Of a stretch of DNA of 64,000 bases, positions 18,211 to 26,782 are shown piece by piece. The translations under genes were made by a program, and so were the position numbers. The DNA is from Massilia sp. Root133 (GTDB lineage: Bacteria > Pseudomonadota > Gammaproteobacteria > Burkholderiales > Burkholderiaceae_D). Numbering within the stretch: the first letter of the stretch is position 1; the number at the start of each line of letters is the position of its first letter. The notes under the pieces were generated by a model. It searched no databases. It was not told where the DNA came from and saw only the letters and a program-made list of their open reading frames with translations. The stretch covers positions 351,113-415,112 of the forward strand of contig NZ_LMEW01000032.1 of assembly GCF_001426525.1 (NCBI RefSeq), written 5' to 3'.

Positions 18211-20424
18211 ATGCAATATTTGCTGCGGCTCGTCCGCGCACGGTTCATGGCGGCGTTCGTCCTGAACGTCGTGCTTGGCCTGGTCGGTACCCACCTCGCC
18301 CACGCCGCCGATGAAGACGGCTACGACCTGTGGCTGCGCTACCGCCCTCTTCCCGCCGCCCAGAAGACCGCGCTGGCGGCGGCCGCCACCGGCATCGCGG
18401 CGCCGGACGACACCCCGACCGTGCGCGCCGCCGCCGCGGAACTCAAACGCGGCCTCGCCGGCATGCTGGGCCGCGCCCCGGACGCCATCCCCGCGAACGC
18501 GAAGGTACGCGCCGGCACCATCGTCCTCGCCCGCGCCACGCTGCCGGCAGGCCTGGCCGACGCGGATGCCGTGCGCCGCGACCTCGCCAGCGTCGGCAGC
18601 GAAGGCTACGTCGTGCGCCGTACGCGCCAGGACGGCGTCCCAGTCACGCTGATCGCGGCGAACTCGGACATCGGCCTCCTGTACGGCAGCTTCGCGTGGC
18701 TGCGCCAGCTGCAGCTGGGCACCGCGCCCGACGGCATCGCCCTCGCCGACAAGCCGGCCTTGCCCCTCCGGGTACTGAACCACTGGGACAACCTGGACCG
18801 TACGGTGGAGCGAGGCTACGCGGGCGAATCGATCTGGAACTGGTGGGAGCTCCCCAACATCATCGACCCGCGCTACACGGATTACGCGCGCGCCAACGCG
18901 TCGCTGGGCATCAACGGCTCGGTCCTCAACAACGTCAACGCGAAGGCCGAGGTGCTGAGCCCCGCGTTCATCGCCAAGGCGGCGGCCATCGCGAACGTGC
19001 TGCGCCCGTACGGCATCCGCGTCTATCTCTCCGTGCGCTGGTCGACGCCGCTGGAACTGAAAGAGACGAAGACGGCCGACCCGCTCGATCCCGCCGTCGC
19101 CTCCTGGTGGGCGCGCAAGGCGGACGAGATCTACCGCACCATTCCCGATTTCGGCGGCTTCCTGGTCAAGGCCAATTCGGAAGGCCAGCCCGGCCCGCAG
19201 GACTATGGCCGCAACCACGCGGACGGCGCCAACATGCTCGCGCGCGCACTCGCGCCGCACAAGGGCATCGTGATGTGGCGCGCCTTCGTCTACAGCCCGC
19301 CGGCGCACCCGAACCAGGTCAGTGATCGTGCCGCCCAGGCCTATGACCAGTTCAAGCCGCTTGACGGCAAGTTCGACAAGAACGTGCTCGTGCAGGTGAA
19401 GAACGGCGCCATCGACTTCCAGCCGCGCGAACCGGCGCACCCGCTGTTCGGCGCGATGCCGGACACGCCGCTGGTGATGGAATTCCAGGTGACGAAGGAA
19501 TACCTGGGCTTCGCCACGCACCTCGTCTACCTCGGTTCCCTGTTCCAGGAAACGCTGCGCTTCGACACCCGCGCGGGCAACCAGCCGATGACGGTCGCGC
19601 GCGTGCTGGAAGGCGCACAGGATGGCCGCGTGGGCGGCATCGCCGGCGTCGCCAACATCGGATCGAGCCGCAACTGGACGGGCTCCACGTTCGACCAGGC
19701 CAACTGGTACGCCTACGGCCGCCTCGCCTGGAACCCTGACCTCGACAGCCGCGCCATCGCACGCGAATGGGCGGGCCAGACGTTCGCGCCGGACGCGCGC
19801 GTCGTCGATCCGGTCGTCGCCATGATGATGCGCTCGCGCGAAGCCGTGGTCGACTACATGACGCCCCTCGGCCTGCACCACATGATGGGCACCGGCCACC
19901 ATTACGGGCCGGCGCCGTGGGTGGACGACCTGGCCCGCGCCGACTGGAACCCCGTCTACTATAACCGCGCGGACAAGAACGGCATCGGCTTCGACCGCAC
20001 GGCCAAGGGCAGCAATGCCGTGGCCCAGTACGCGCCCGAGGTCGCGCGCCGCTTCGCCGACCCGGCCACGACGCCGCCCGAATTCCTGCTGTGGTTCCAC
20101 CACCTGCCGTGGGACTACCGCATGCAGGACGGCCGTACGCTGTGGACCGACCTGGTTGCGCACTACGACCACGGCGTGGCTGAAGTGGCCGCGATGCAGG
20201 CCGAATGGCAGCGCCTGCGCCCGTTCGTGGATGCGCGGCGCTTCGACGACGTCGCCCAGCGCCTGGCCCAGCAACAGCGCGAGGCCGCATGGTGGCGCGA
20301 CGCGTGCATCGCTTACTTCCAGCACCAGTCCGGCCTGCCGCTGCCGGCCGGCGTGCGCGCGCCCGCGCAAGCGCTCGATTATTACCGGAAGCAAGCGTTC
20401 CCGTTCGCGCCTGGCCATGGCTGA
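18211..20424 (+). CDS. GH67 alpha-glucuronidase
   Basis: A 737-residue exported enzyme (signal peptide ending THLAHA) that removes 4-O-methyl-D-glucuronic acid from the non-reducing terminal xylose of xylo-oligosaccharides. All three family catalytic residues are recognisable: general acid Glu324 (KANSEGQPGP), Asp402 (NGAIDFQPREP) and Glu430 (FQVTKEYLG); the spacing of 28 between the last two matches known GH67 enzymes. Conserved NHWDNLD and GSVLNNVN stretches precede them. Start chosen for a GGAG 9 bases upstream. It is 42 bp before the GH10 xylanase and divergent from lacI, with an operator in between. Together with GH115 it indicates glucuronoxylan as a major substrate. Confidence 0.94.
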   Translation: MQYLLRLVRARFMAAFVLNVVLGLVGTHLAHAADEDGYDLWLRYRPLPAAQKTALAAAATGIAAPDDTPTVRAAAAELKRGLAGMLGRAPDAIPANAKVRAGTIVLARATLPAGLADADAVRRDLASVGSEGYVVRRTRQDGVPVTLIAANSDIGLLYGSFAWLRQLQLGTAPDGIALADKPALPLRVLNHWDNLDRTVERGYAGESIWNWWELPNIIDPRYTDYARANASLGINGSVLNNVNAKAEVLSPAFIAKAAAIANVLRPYGIRVYLSVRWSTPLELKETKTADPLDPAVASWWARKADEIYRTIPDFGGFLVKANSEGQPGPQDYGRNHADGANMLARALAPHKGIVMWRAFVYSPPAHPNQVSDRAAQAYDQFKPLDGKFDKNVLVQVKNGAIDFQPREPAHPLFGAMPDTPLVMEFQVTKEYLGFATHLVYLGSLFQETLRFDTRAGNQPMTVARVLEGAQDGRVGGIAGVANIGSSRNWTGSTFDQANWYAYGRLAWNPDLDSRAIAREWAGQTFAPDARVVDPVVAMMMRSREAVVDYMTPLGLHHMMGTGHHYGPAPWVDDLARADWNPVYYNRADKNGIGFDRTAKGSNAVAQYAPEVARRFADPATTPPEFLLWFHHLPWDYRMQDGRTLWTDLVAHYDHGVAEVAAMQAEWQRLRPFVDARRFDDVAQRLAQQQREAAWWRDACIAYFQHQSGLPLPAGVRAPAQALDYYRKQAFPFAPGHG

Positions 20425-20466
20425 ACCGTTTCACCCCACCACGCAAAACAGAAGGATTCAACCATA

Positions 20467-21600
20467 ATGACTACGAGACGAGAGATCATCCAGGCGCTCG
20501 CCGGCGCCGCCCTGCTGCCGGCCGCCCTCCCGTTTGCGCGCGCCCAAGGCCCCGCGGGCGAAACGCTGAAGGACGTCGCGGCGCGCAAGGGCATGCGCTT
20601 CGGCACCGCCATCAGCGCCGGCCGCAACCAGTTCGGCGACGCCGCCTACCGCGCGCTCGTCGAGCGCGAATGCAACCTGATCGTGCTCGAGAACGAGATG
20701 AAATGGCAGGCGCTCGAACCGGCGCCTGGCAGGCCGAACTTCGGCCCGGCCGACGACGTGATCGCCTGGGCGAAGGACAAGGGCATCGCCGTGCGCGGCC
20801 ACAACCTGTTCTGGCAAACCGAGAAATGGGTGCCGGCGTGGGTCGCCAAGCAGAACTTCGGCCCGCAGCCCGCGAAGGCCGTCGAACAGTTGATGCGCAC
20901 GCACGTGAGCACCGTGTGCGGCCACTTCGGCAAGAGCATCAAGAGCTGGGACGTCGTCAACGAAGCCGTCGACCCGGCCGACGGCAAGCTGCGCCAGAAC
21001 GCCCTCACGCGGCCGCTGGGCGCCGCCGAGCAGATCGACCTTGCGTTCCGCCTCGCGAAAGAATATGCCCCGCAGGCGCAGTTGGTCTATAACGACTACA
21101 TGCGCGGCGACGCCGGCAGCGCCAAGCACCGCGCGGGCGTGCTGGCCCTGCTCGCGGACCTCAAGAAGCGCGGCACCCCGGTCAACGCACTGGGCCTGCA
21201 GAGCCATATCGGTTCGTGGGACGAAACGGATAAAGGCCGTTCCGACCTGGTCGAATGGCGCAAGTTCCTCGACGAGGTATCGGGCATGGGCTACGACCTC
21301 TTGATCACGGAACTGGACGTGAACGACCGCCGCCTGCCGGCCGACATCGCCAAACGCGACGCCGGCGTTGCCGCCGCCACGCGCGACTACCTGGACGTGA
21401 CGCTGGCCTACCCGCGCCTGCGCGACATTCTCGTGTGGGGCCTGGCCGACAACGTCAGCTGGCTGCAGACGTGGGACGAGGCGCCGCGCAAGGACAAGCT
21501 GCCGATGCGCCCGACGCCGTTCGACGCGCAACTGAAGGCGAAGCCGATGAAGCAGGCGATCATCGACGCCATCAAGGCGGCCCCGGCACGCCAGGGCTGA
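20467..21600 (+). CDS. GH10 endo-beta-1,4-xylanase
   Basis: A 377-residue single-domain xylanase with a twin-arginine-like leader (MTTRREIIQALAGAALLP). The GH10 barrel contains VRGHNLFW, the acid/base Glu166 in SWDVVNEAVD and the nucleophile Glu282 in LLITELDVND, plus WGLADNVSWL near the C-terminus. No carbohydrate-binding module is present and the protein has no extra domains, which suits a periplasmic enzyme acting on imported xylo-oligomers. The gene is 42 bp after GH67 and probably co-transcribed from the operator-bearing promoter at 18139. Confidence 0.95.
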   Translation: MTTRREIIQALAGAALLPAALPFARAQGPAGETLKDVAARKGMRFGTAISAGRNQFGDAAYRALVERECNLIVLENEMKWQALEPAPGRPNFGPADDVIAWAKDKGIAVRGHNLFWQTEKWVPAWVAKQNFGPQPAKAVEQLMRTHVSTVCGHFGKSIKSWDVVNEAVDPADGKLRQNALTRPLGAAEQIDLAFRLAKEYAPQAQLVYNDYMRGDAGSAKHRAGVLALLADLKKRGTPVNALGLQSHIGSWDETDKGRSDLVEWRKFLDEVSGMGYDLLITELDVNDRRLPADIAKRDAGVAAATRDYLDVTLAYPRLRDILVWGLADNVSWLQTWDEAPRKDKLPMRPTPFDAQLKAKPMKQAIIDAIKAAPARQG

Positions 21601-21604
21601 GCTG

Positions 21605-21624
21605 CGATACCGATTCGGGTATCG
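21605..21624. other. hairpin between GH10 and GH27
   Basis: CGATACC and GGTATCG form a perfect 7-bp stem around a 6-base loop, starting five bases after the GH10 stop codon. There is no T run, so it could protect the 3' end of the GH67-GH10 message or act as a weak terminator. Confidence 0.4.
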
Positions 21625-21703
21625 GTCGGTGCACACAAGTGATTGGTGCGCCGACAGATCGGTATTTATACTCGCGCGACGCTCATCAACTCTTAGCCCG
21701 CAC

Positions 21704-23068
21704 ATGGACTCGAATCGCCGTCGCATCCTCACCGCTTCCCTCGCCGCCGCAGCTGCCGCCGGCGTTCCCTCGCTCGCTTTCGCGGCAAAATCGAAATCCG
21801 CTTCAGCGGCCGCGGGGCTCGCGCCGACGCCGCCGATGGGCTGGAACAGCTGGAACTCGTTCGGCCCCACCATCACGGAAGCCCAGGCGCTGGAAAACGC
21901 CGACATCATGGTCGCGAAGCTGCTGCCGTTCGGGTACAACGTGTTCACCGTCGACATCCAGTGGTACGAGCCGAACGCGAACAGCTACGAATACCGCAAG
22001 GACGCCGAACTGACGATGGACCAGTACGGCCGCCTGCAGCCGGCGCCGAACCGCTTCCCGTCCGCCGCGAACGGCGCGGGCTTCAAGAAGCTCGCCGACC
22101 AGATCCACGCGCGCGGCATGAAGTTCGGCATCCACCTCATGCGCGGCATTCCGCGCCAGGCCGTGCGCCTGAACACGACTATCCTCGGCACGAGCCTGCG
22201 CGCGCAGGACATCGCCGACACGAAGGCGATCTGCGAGTGGAACGGCGACATGTACGGCGTCGACATGACGAAGCCGGGCGCCCAGGAATACTACAACTCC
22301 GTGTTCAAGCAGTACGCGGCGTGGGGCGTCGACTTCGTCAAGATGGACGACATGTCGCGCCCGTACGTACGCAACTGGCCCGAGGTCGAAGCGGCGCACA
22401 AGGCCATCGCGGCCAGCGGCCGCCCCATCGTCCTGAGCCTGTCGCCGGGCGAGATGGACCTGCGCTGGGCCAACCACGTGCCGCACTATGCGCAGATGTG
22501 GCGCATCTCGGACGACTTCTGGGACGAATGGCGCCTCCTCAACGACCAGTTCCAGCGCCTGGAAAACTGGAATCCCGTGATGGGCGCGAACTCGTGGCCC
22601 GACGCCGACATGCTGCCGCTGGGCCGGCTCGCCCTCGGCGCGCGCGACACCAAGTTCACGCCGGACGAGCAGCAGACGCTGATGTCGCTGTGGAGCATCG
22701 CCCGTTCGCCGCTGATCATGGGCGGCGACCTGCGCCACCTGGATGCGAAGACGCTCGCATTGCTGACGAACCCCGAGGTGCTGGCCGTGAACCAGCGCAG
22801 CCGCGACAACCATCCGCACCGCGCGGATGCCGGCACGCGCATCTGGAGCGCACGCTCGGCCGACAAGCGCAACCTGCAGTACCTGGCGCTGTTCAACACG
22901 TCCGATGCGCCGACCGAGATCGTGTTCGACCTGTCGCGCCTCGACCTGGGCAACCGCAGCGTCGCCGTGCGCGACCTGTGGGCGCGGCGCGACCAGCCGG
23001 CCGTGCGCGGCGCGCTGCGCATCACGCTGGCGCCGCACGCATCGACCTTGCTGGGCCTCTCGGCCTGA
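21704..23068 (+). CDS. GH27 alpha-galactosidase, exported
   Basis: A 454-residue clan-D glycoside hydrolase. From the ATG at 21704 the protein begins with a Tat-like leader (MDSNRRRILTASLAAAAAAG); an upstream in-frame ATG at 21629 would bury the leader, so it is rejected, though no strong ribosome-binding site is visible. The GH27 signatures are PTPPMGWNSWNSFG, the nucleophile Asp215 in FVKMDDM and the acid/base Asp271 in RISDDFWDEW, followed by a C-terminal beta domain. The SPLIMGGDLR stretch is typical of the family. It would remove alpha-galactosyl groups from xyloglucan or galactomannan side chains. Beta-L-arabinopyranosidases of the same family are an alternative. Confidence 0.9.
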   Translation: MDSNRRRILTASLAAAAAAGVPSLAFAAKSKSASAAAGLAPTPPMGWNSWNSFGPTITEAQALENADIMVAKLLPFGYNVFTVDIQWYEPNANSYEYRKDAELTMDQYGRLQPAPNRFPSAANGAGFKKLADQIHARGMKFGIHLMRGIPRQAVRLNTTILGTSLRAQDIADTKAICEWNGDMYGVDMTKPGAQEYYNSVFKQYAAWGVDFVKMDDMSRPYVRNWPEVEAAHKAIAASGRPIVLSLSPGEMDLRWANHVPHYAQMWRISDDFWDEWRLLNDQFQRLENWNPVMGANSWPDADMLPLGRLALGARDTKFTPDEQQTLMSLWSIARSPLIMGGDLRHLDAKTLALLTNPEVLAVNQRSRDNHPHRADAGTRIWSARSADKRNLQYLALFNTSDAPTEIVFDLSRLDLGNRSVAVRDLWARRDQPAVRGALRITLAPHASTLLGLSA

Positions 23069-23162
23069 GGTGACAAAGGGTGACCATTCGAACGGAATAA
23101 ACTGTCGGAATAGCGTCGATACAAAATTTGGAACATAATGGTCCGGTTCGCGCCGGCCCATC

Positions 23163-24350
23163 ATGTTTCCATCCATCGACCGCATGAGAATACACCCGCT
23201 CACCGGGGAGTTTGCGCAGCGCGCAGACGAAACCGCGTTCCTCGTCCACCAACTGCCGCAGACACGGGCGCTGCTCGGCTACACGCTCGTGTTCTGCACC
23301 CTGTTCTACCTGGCGTTCTCGCTGTCGGACCTGGCCGCGCTGGGCTATGGTCCGACCTACCTGAAGCTGTGCGCCGCGCGCGCGGTCGTCGCCGCGACGG
23401 CCGGCACGTGCGCCTGGCTCGCGTACCACAGGCCGCTGACCCTGCACGCGACGCGCATCGCCGCCAGCGGCGCGGAAACCGTGGCGCTCGCGTGCTTCAC
23501 CTTCATCGCGGTACAGCGTCCGGACGAGTTCCACTGGCACGCGATGTCGCTCGCGATCATGCTCATCGTGATCTACCTGTACATCCCGAACAGCTTCGCC
23601 AACGCGCTCGTGCTGGCATCCGCCGCCACCGCCGTCTTTCTCGTGCTGACGTTGAAGTACGGCCGGCTGACGGCGGCCGACGGCGTCACGATGGTCATGC
23701 TGCTCGTGCTGGCGAACGCGTTCGGGGCGCTCGCGGCGCGGCGCTTCAACCAGGTCTCGCGCGAGGAATACCAGGCGCGCGTGGCGCTGCAGCACACCGC
23801 CGCGCGCGACCACCTCACGGGCTGCTACAACCGCCGCTACCTGCACGAGACCCTGATGCGCCCCGGCCAGGTGCGCACACCGCACCACGGCGGCCTGCTG
23901 ACGGTGGTCCTGTGCGACATCGACCACTTCAAGCGCATCAACGACACGTACGGCCATGCCAGCGGCGACGCCGTGCTGCGCAGCTTCGCGGAGCTGCTGC
24001 GGCACATGACGCGCGACGGCGTCGACAGCGTCGTGCGCTATGGGGGCGAGGAATTCCTGGCGATCCTGCCGGGCACGGACCTCGACGGCGGCATCCACCT
24101 GGCCGAACGGCTGCGCACACGCTTCGCCGACACGAGCGTCATGACCGACGACGGCAAGGAGCGCATGCGCACGACCGCGAGTTTCGGCGTCGCCTGCGCC
24201 GACCCCGCGGCCGATGGCGGGCACCACGTGCTGCGCGACCTCATCGCCGTGGCGGACAAGCTGATGTACGACGCCAAGCGCGGTGGCCGCGACCGCGTCC
24301 ACGCATGCTGCGCCTGCAGCAATCCCCCTGCAGGGCTGCGCCGCGCCTAG
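23163..24350 (+). CDS. membrane-bound diguanylate cyclase (GGDEF family)
   Basis: A 395-residue inner-membrane signalling enzyme. About six hydrophobic segments between residues 35 and 195 form an N-terminal sensor region resembling the MASE-like group, followed by a GGDEF domain (about 215-375) with DHLTGCYNRRYL, CDIDHFKRINDTYGHASGD and the active-site RYGGEEF. It should make cyclic di-GMP. The usual inhibitory RxxD five residues before GGEEF reads DGVD, so product inhibition may be absent. The C-terminus carries an unusual cysteine pair (HACCAC). Its stop codon overlaps that of arfB on the other strand within the four bases CTAG. Confidence 0.9.
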   Translation: MFPSIDRMRIHPLTGEFAQRADETAFLVHQLPQTRALLGYTLVFCTLFYLAFSLSDLAALGYGPTYLKLCAARAVVAATAGTCAWLAYHRPLTLHATRIAASGAETVALACFTFIAVQRPDEFHWHAMSLAIMLIVIYLYIPNSFANALVLASAATAVFLVLTLKYGRLTAADGVTMVMLLVLANAFGALAARRFNQVSREEYQARVALQHTAARDHLTGCYNRRYLHETLMRPGQVRTPHHGGLLTVVLCDIDHFKRINDTYGHASGDAVLRSFAELLRHMTRDGVDSVVRYGGEEFLAILPGTDLDGGIHLAERLRTRFADTSVMTDDGKERMRTTASFGVACADPAADGGHHVLRDLIAVADKLMYDAKRGGRDRVHACCACSNPPAGLRRA

Positions 24351-24751
24351 TCGCGCACCTTGCCCCGCAACGCCTTCACCTGGCTGCGGCCCGCCTTGGA
24401 TTCGAGCCGGCGCCGTTGCGATCCCAGCGTGGGCCGCGTGGGCCGGCGCACGAGCGGCACCGCCGCGGCCGCGTCGACGAGCGCCTGCAGCCGCGCCAGC
24501 GCGTCCGCGCGGTTGCGCTCCAGGCTGCGCGCGGACTGCGCCTTGATGACGACGACGCCGTCGCGCGTGATGCGCGCGTCCGGCAGCGCGCGCAGGCGCT
24601 CCTTCACGCCCGAAGGCAGCGAGGACGCGCCGATGTCGAAGCGCGCCTGCACGGCATTCGACACCTTGTTGACGTTCTGCCCGCCCGGCCCCTGCGCACG
24701 GATCGCGCTGAACTCGACCTCGTCCGGATCGATGGCGACGGGCGGGCGCAC
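24347..24751 (-). CDS. arfB: alternative ribosome-rescue factor B (peptidyl-tRNA hydrolase ArfB)
   Basis: A 134-residue class-I release-factor-like protein that hydrolyses peptidyl-tRNA on ribosomes stalled without a stop codon. It carries the GGQ loop in RAQGPGGQNVNKVSN, RFDIGASSLP, and a C-terminal basic tail (RRPTRPTLGSQRRRLESK, KALRGKVRD) that enters the empty mRNA channel. No ATG fits; the GTG at 24751, five bases after the stop of the S51 peptidase gene, gives the usual ArfB length of about 140. It is probably co-transcribed with that peptidase. Confidence 0.88.
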   Translation of the reverse strand: MRPPVAIDPDEVEFSAIRAQGPGGQNVNKVSNAVQARFDIGASSLPSGVKERLRALPDARITRDGVVVIKAQSARSLERNRADALARLQALVDAAAAVPLVRRPTRPTLGSQRRRLESKAGRSQVKALRGKVRD

Positions 24752-24756
24752 GGGCG

Positions 24757-26049
24757 TCAGCGGACCTGGGCGCCCAGGATCGCGCCGCCCGCCGTGCCGT
24801 ACACGAACGGCCCGTTCAGCGACGAGCCGTCGGCATACGTCGTCGGCGTCTGCTGCGTCCAGCTGGACAGGTTGAACGTCGCATTCGTCTTGAAGCTGTA
24901 CTGCGGCGCCGACGGATACGGCGACGGCTGCGCCACCTGCGCGCTCAGGCGGTAGACCTGCACGCCGCTGTTGATGTCCAGCGTCTTCTTCGCGGCACAC
25001 TGCGCCGGTGTGCGCGCGAGCTTCGTGAAGTAGGCGGAGTTCTGCGGCGCGTACGGCGCCGTCGTGTTCTCGGGATTGTACGGATTGGCGACCAGTTGCG
25101 CCTTGACGCCGCCGCGCGGCCCGGACACCAGCACGGCCGTCTCCTCGTCGACGCCGATGCCCAGCACCTGGTCGAACCGTTCCACGCCGCCGGGGCAGCC
25201 GTCGCCGATGCGGGAGACGAAGCCGACCAGGCGGCCCAGGCGGTCGCGCGTATTGAAATGGTCGTCGGTGATCGTCTTTTCCAGGCCGGGGATGCCGATG
25301 AAGCTCCCCGTCTGGATGAATTTGCCGGACGACGTGTTGAGCGGGTCGATCGTCATGTAGCGGTTGAACGGATTCGCGAGCGCCTCGTCCGACGTCACGG
25401 TATCGTTCAAGGCGACGAACGCATACTGGCCCAGCATCGCATTGCCGGCGCTCGTGCCGCCGATGGGGATGCCCGCGTCGACGGCGCGCTGCAGCGCGGC
25501 CGCCAGCGGCGTGCTTTGCCAGTACTGGTAGTAATCCGCCTGGTCGCCCCCGGCGATGAAGATGGCGCTCGCTTTCGAGATCACGTCCAGCACGAACGGA
25601 TCCGCGGCCGCGGTGCGGCTCGGGATCACGAGCGTCTCCACGGAGGTCACGCCCAGATCGAGGCCGCCGACCATCTCGTAATTGCGGCTCGTCGTCGTAT
25701 CGACCGTACCGAGGCGGCTATAGACATACGGGTTGTACGCATCGCTGCCGGTCGCACGGAGGATGACGAAGCGGCCGCCGGTGGCCTTCGTGATGCCGGC
25801 CTGCGCGATCATCCAGCGGAACGCCTCGGCCACGTCGTAGCCGCCACCCATCAGCACGACGGACGGCGTACAGGCCGTCTGCCAGCACGACACCGGTTTT
25901 GCACGTACGGGCGTGGCCGGGTTGCCCACGTAGCTGTACGAGTATTTGGGACCGGCGTGCGCCGCCTCGGCGGCGAGCAGCGGAGCGATGGCGAGCAAGG
26001 CGCGGGCGAGCAATGCAGGGGCGGCCTTGGATTTCAGCGTGGAAGTCAT
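24757..26049 (-). CDS. cyanophycinase-like exported peptidase, S51 family
   Basis: A 430-residue protein with a Sec signal peptide (residues 1-32, ending AEAAHAG); the ATG at 26049 has a GGAG five bases upstream. The S51 core includes SVVLMGGGYDV, AIFIAGGDQADYY and the nucleophile Ser200 in GGTSAGNAML, followed by a GIGVDEETA motif. Cyanophycinases cleave beta-Asp-Arg polymers; exported relatives may act on other isoaspartyl peptides. The ~100-residue C-terminal extension with YAPQNSAYF and beta-strand-like sequence goes beyond the usual ~280-residue core. A second, different S51 gene is at 37345-38577. Confidence 0.82.
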   Translation of the reverse strand: MTSTLKSKAAPALLARALLAIAPLLAAEAAHAGPKYSYSYVGNPATPVRAKPVSCWQTACTPSVVLMGGGYDVAEAFRWMIAQAGITKATGGRFVILRATGSDAYNPYVYSRLGTVDTTTSRNYEMVGGLDLGVTSVETLVIPSRTAAADPFVLDVISKASAIFIAGGDQADYYQYWQSTPLAAALQRAVDAGIPIGGTSAGNAMLGQYAFVALNDTVTSDEALANPFNRYMTIDPLNTSSGKFIQTGSFIGIPGLEKTITDDHFNTRDRLGRLVGFVSRIGDGCPGGVERFDQVLGIGVDEETAVLVSGPRGGVKAQLVANPYNPENTTAPYAPQNSAYFTKLARTPAQCAAKKTLDINSGVQVYRLSAQVAQPSPYPSAPQYSFKTNATFNLSSWTQQTPTTYADGSSLNGPFVYGTAGGAILGAQVR

Positions 26050-26229
26050 GTGGGCTCCAATGGGCGGTGGGTTCGGTACGGCTGGCGTTGGCAGGCTCAG
26101 CATATTATCTTTTTTGCACCGTCGGAACCAGCTTCGCAAAGGAATTCCCGGATTTTCAGCATTTGCACCACACGCGGGCGGCGTGTATCGTCATGCCTGA
26201 CCAATGAACCGCCCCGAAAGAACCACACG

Positions 26230-26631
26230 ATGAGCTTCGACCTGATGGTGTTCGCCCCCGACGCCGCTCCGGCCAAACGGCCCGCCTTCCTCGACTGGTA
26301 CGAGCAGCGGACAGAATGGACGGAGGACCACGGCTACGACGACCCGCGCGTGGCAACGCCCGCCCTGCAAGCCTTTTACACGGCGCTCGCGGCCGAGTTC
26401 CCGCCCGCGCCGGCCGGCGTCGAGGAACCCGAAACCGGCACCGACTACACCATCGGCCGCACACTCCTCTACATGTCGTTCCTCGACTGGGACCGGATCG
26501 ACGCGGCCTGGGAAGCCGTGCACCGCCTGGCGGCCAAGCACGAACTGGGCTTCTTCGACGTCAGTTCCGACCTCGCCGAAGTCTGGCTGCCCGACCGCAA
26601 GGGCGGGCTGCGCGTGGCCCATTCCGATTGA
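26230..26631 (+). CDS. conserved hypothetical cytoplasmic protein
   Basis: A 133-residue soluble acidic protein beginning MSFDLMVFAPDAAPAKR, with DWYEQRTEWTEDHGYDDP and a C-terminal EVWLPD. Similar small proteins occur widely in bacteria without a known function. No signal peptide or membrane segment. It starts at an ATG about 10 bases after a GAAAGAA purine tract. It ends just before a palindromic repeat that separates it from the convergent GH115 gene. Confidence 0.75.
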   Translation: MSFDLMVFAPDAAPAKRPAFLDWYEQRTEWTEDHGYDDPRVATPALQAFYTALAAEFPPAPAGVEEPETGTDYTIGRTLLYMSFLDWDRIDAAWEAVHRLAAKHELGFFDVSSDLAEVWLPDRKGGLRVAHSD

Positions 26632-26650
26632 TGAAGCGGGAAGATACTCC

Positions 26651-26776
26651 GTCATGCCCGCGCACGCGGGAATCCATGCCGAGTATGCTGGCCACGTTCT
26701 TCATTGCCACCTCGTTGGTCACAAGGCGTCGGCTTCGAGCAGTCAGCATGGGTTCCCGCTTTCGCGGGAACGACGG
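26651..26776. repeat. ~126-bp palindromic-ended interspersed repeat, copy 1
   Basis: It begins GTCATGCCCGCGCACGCGGG and ends in TTCCCGCTTTCGCGGGAACG, each end forming a short hairpin. Its reverse complement aligns along its length with 32424-32551. It fills the gap between two convergent genes and could act as a bidirectional terminator. It resembles a MITE or REP-type element with no coding capacity. Confidence 0.8.
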
Positions 26777-26782
26777 TCCGAG

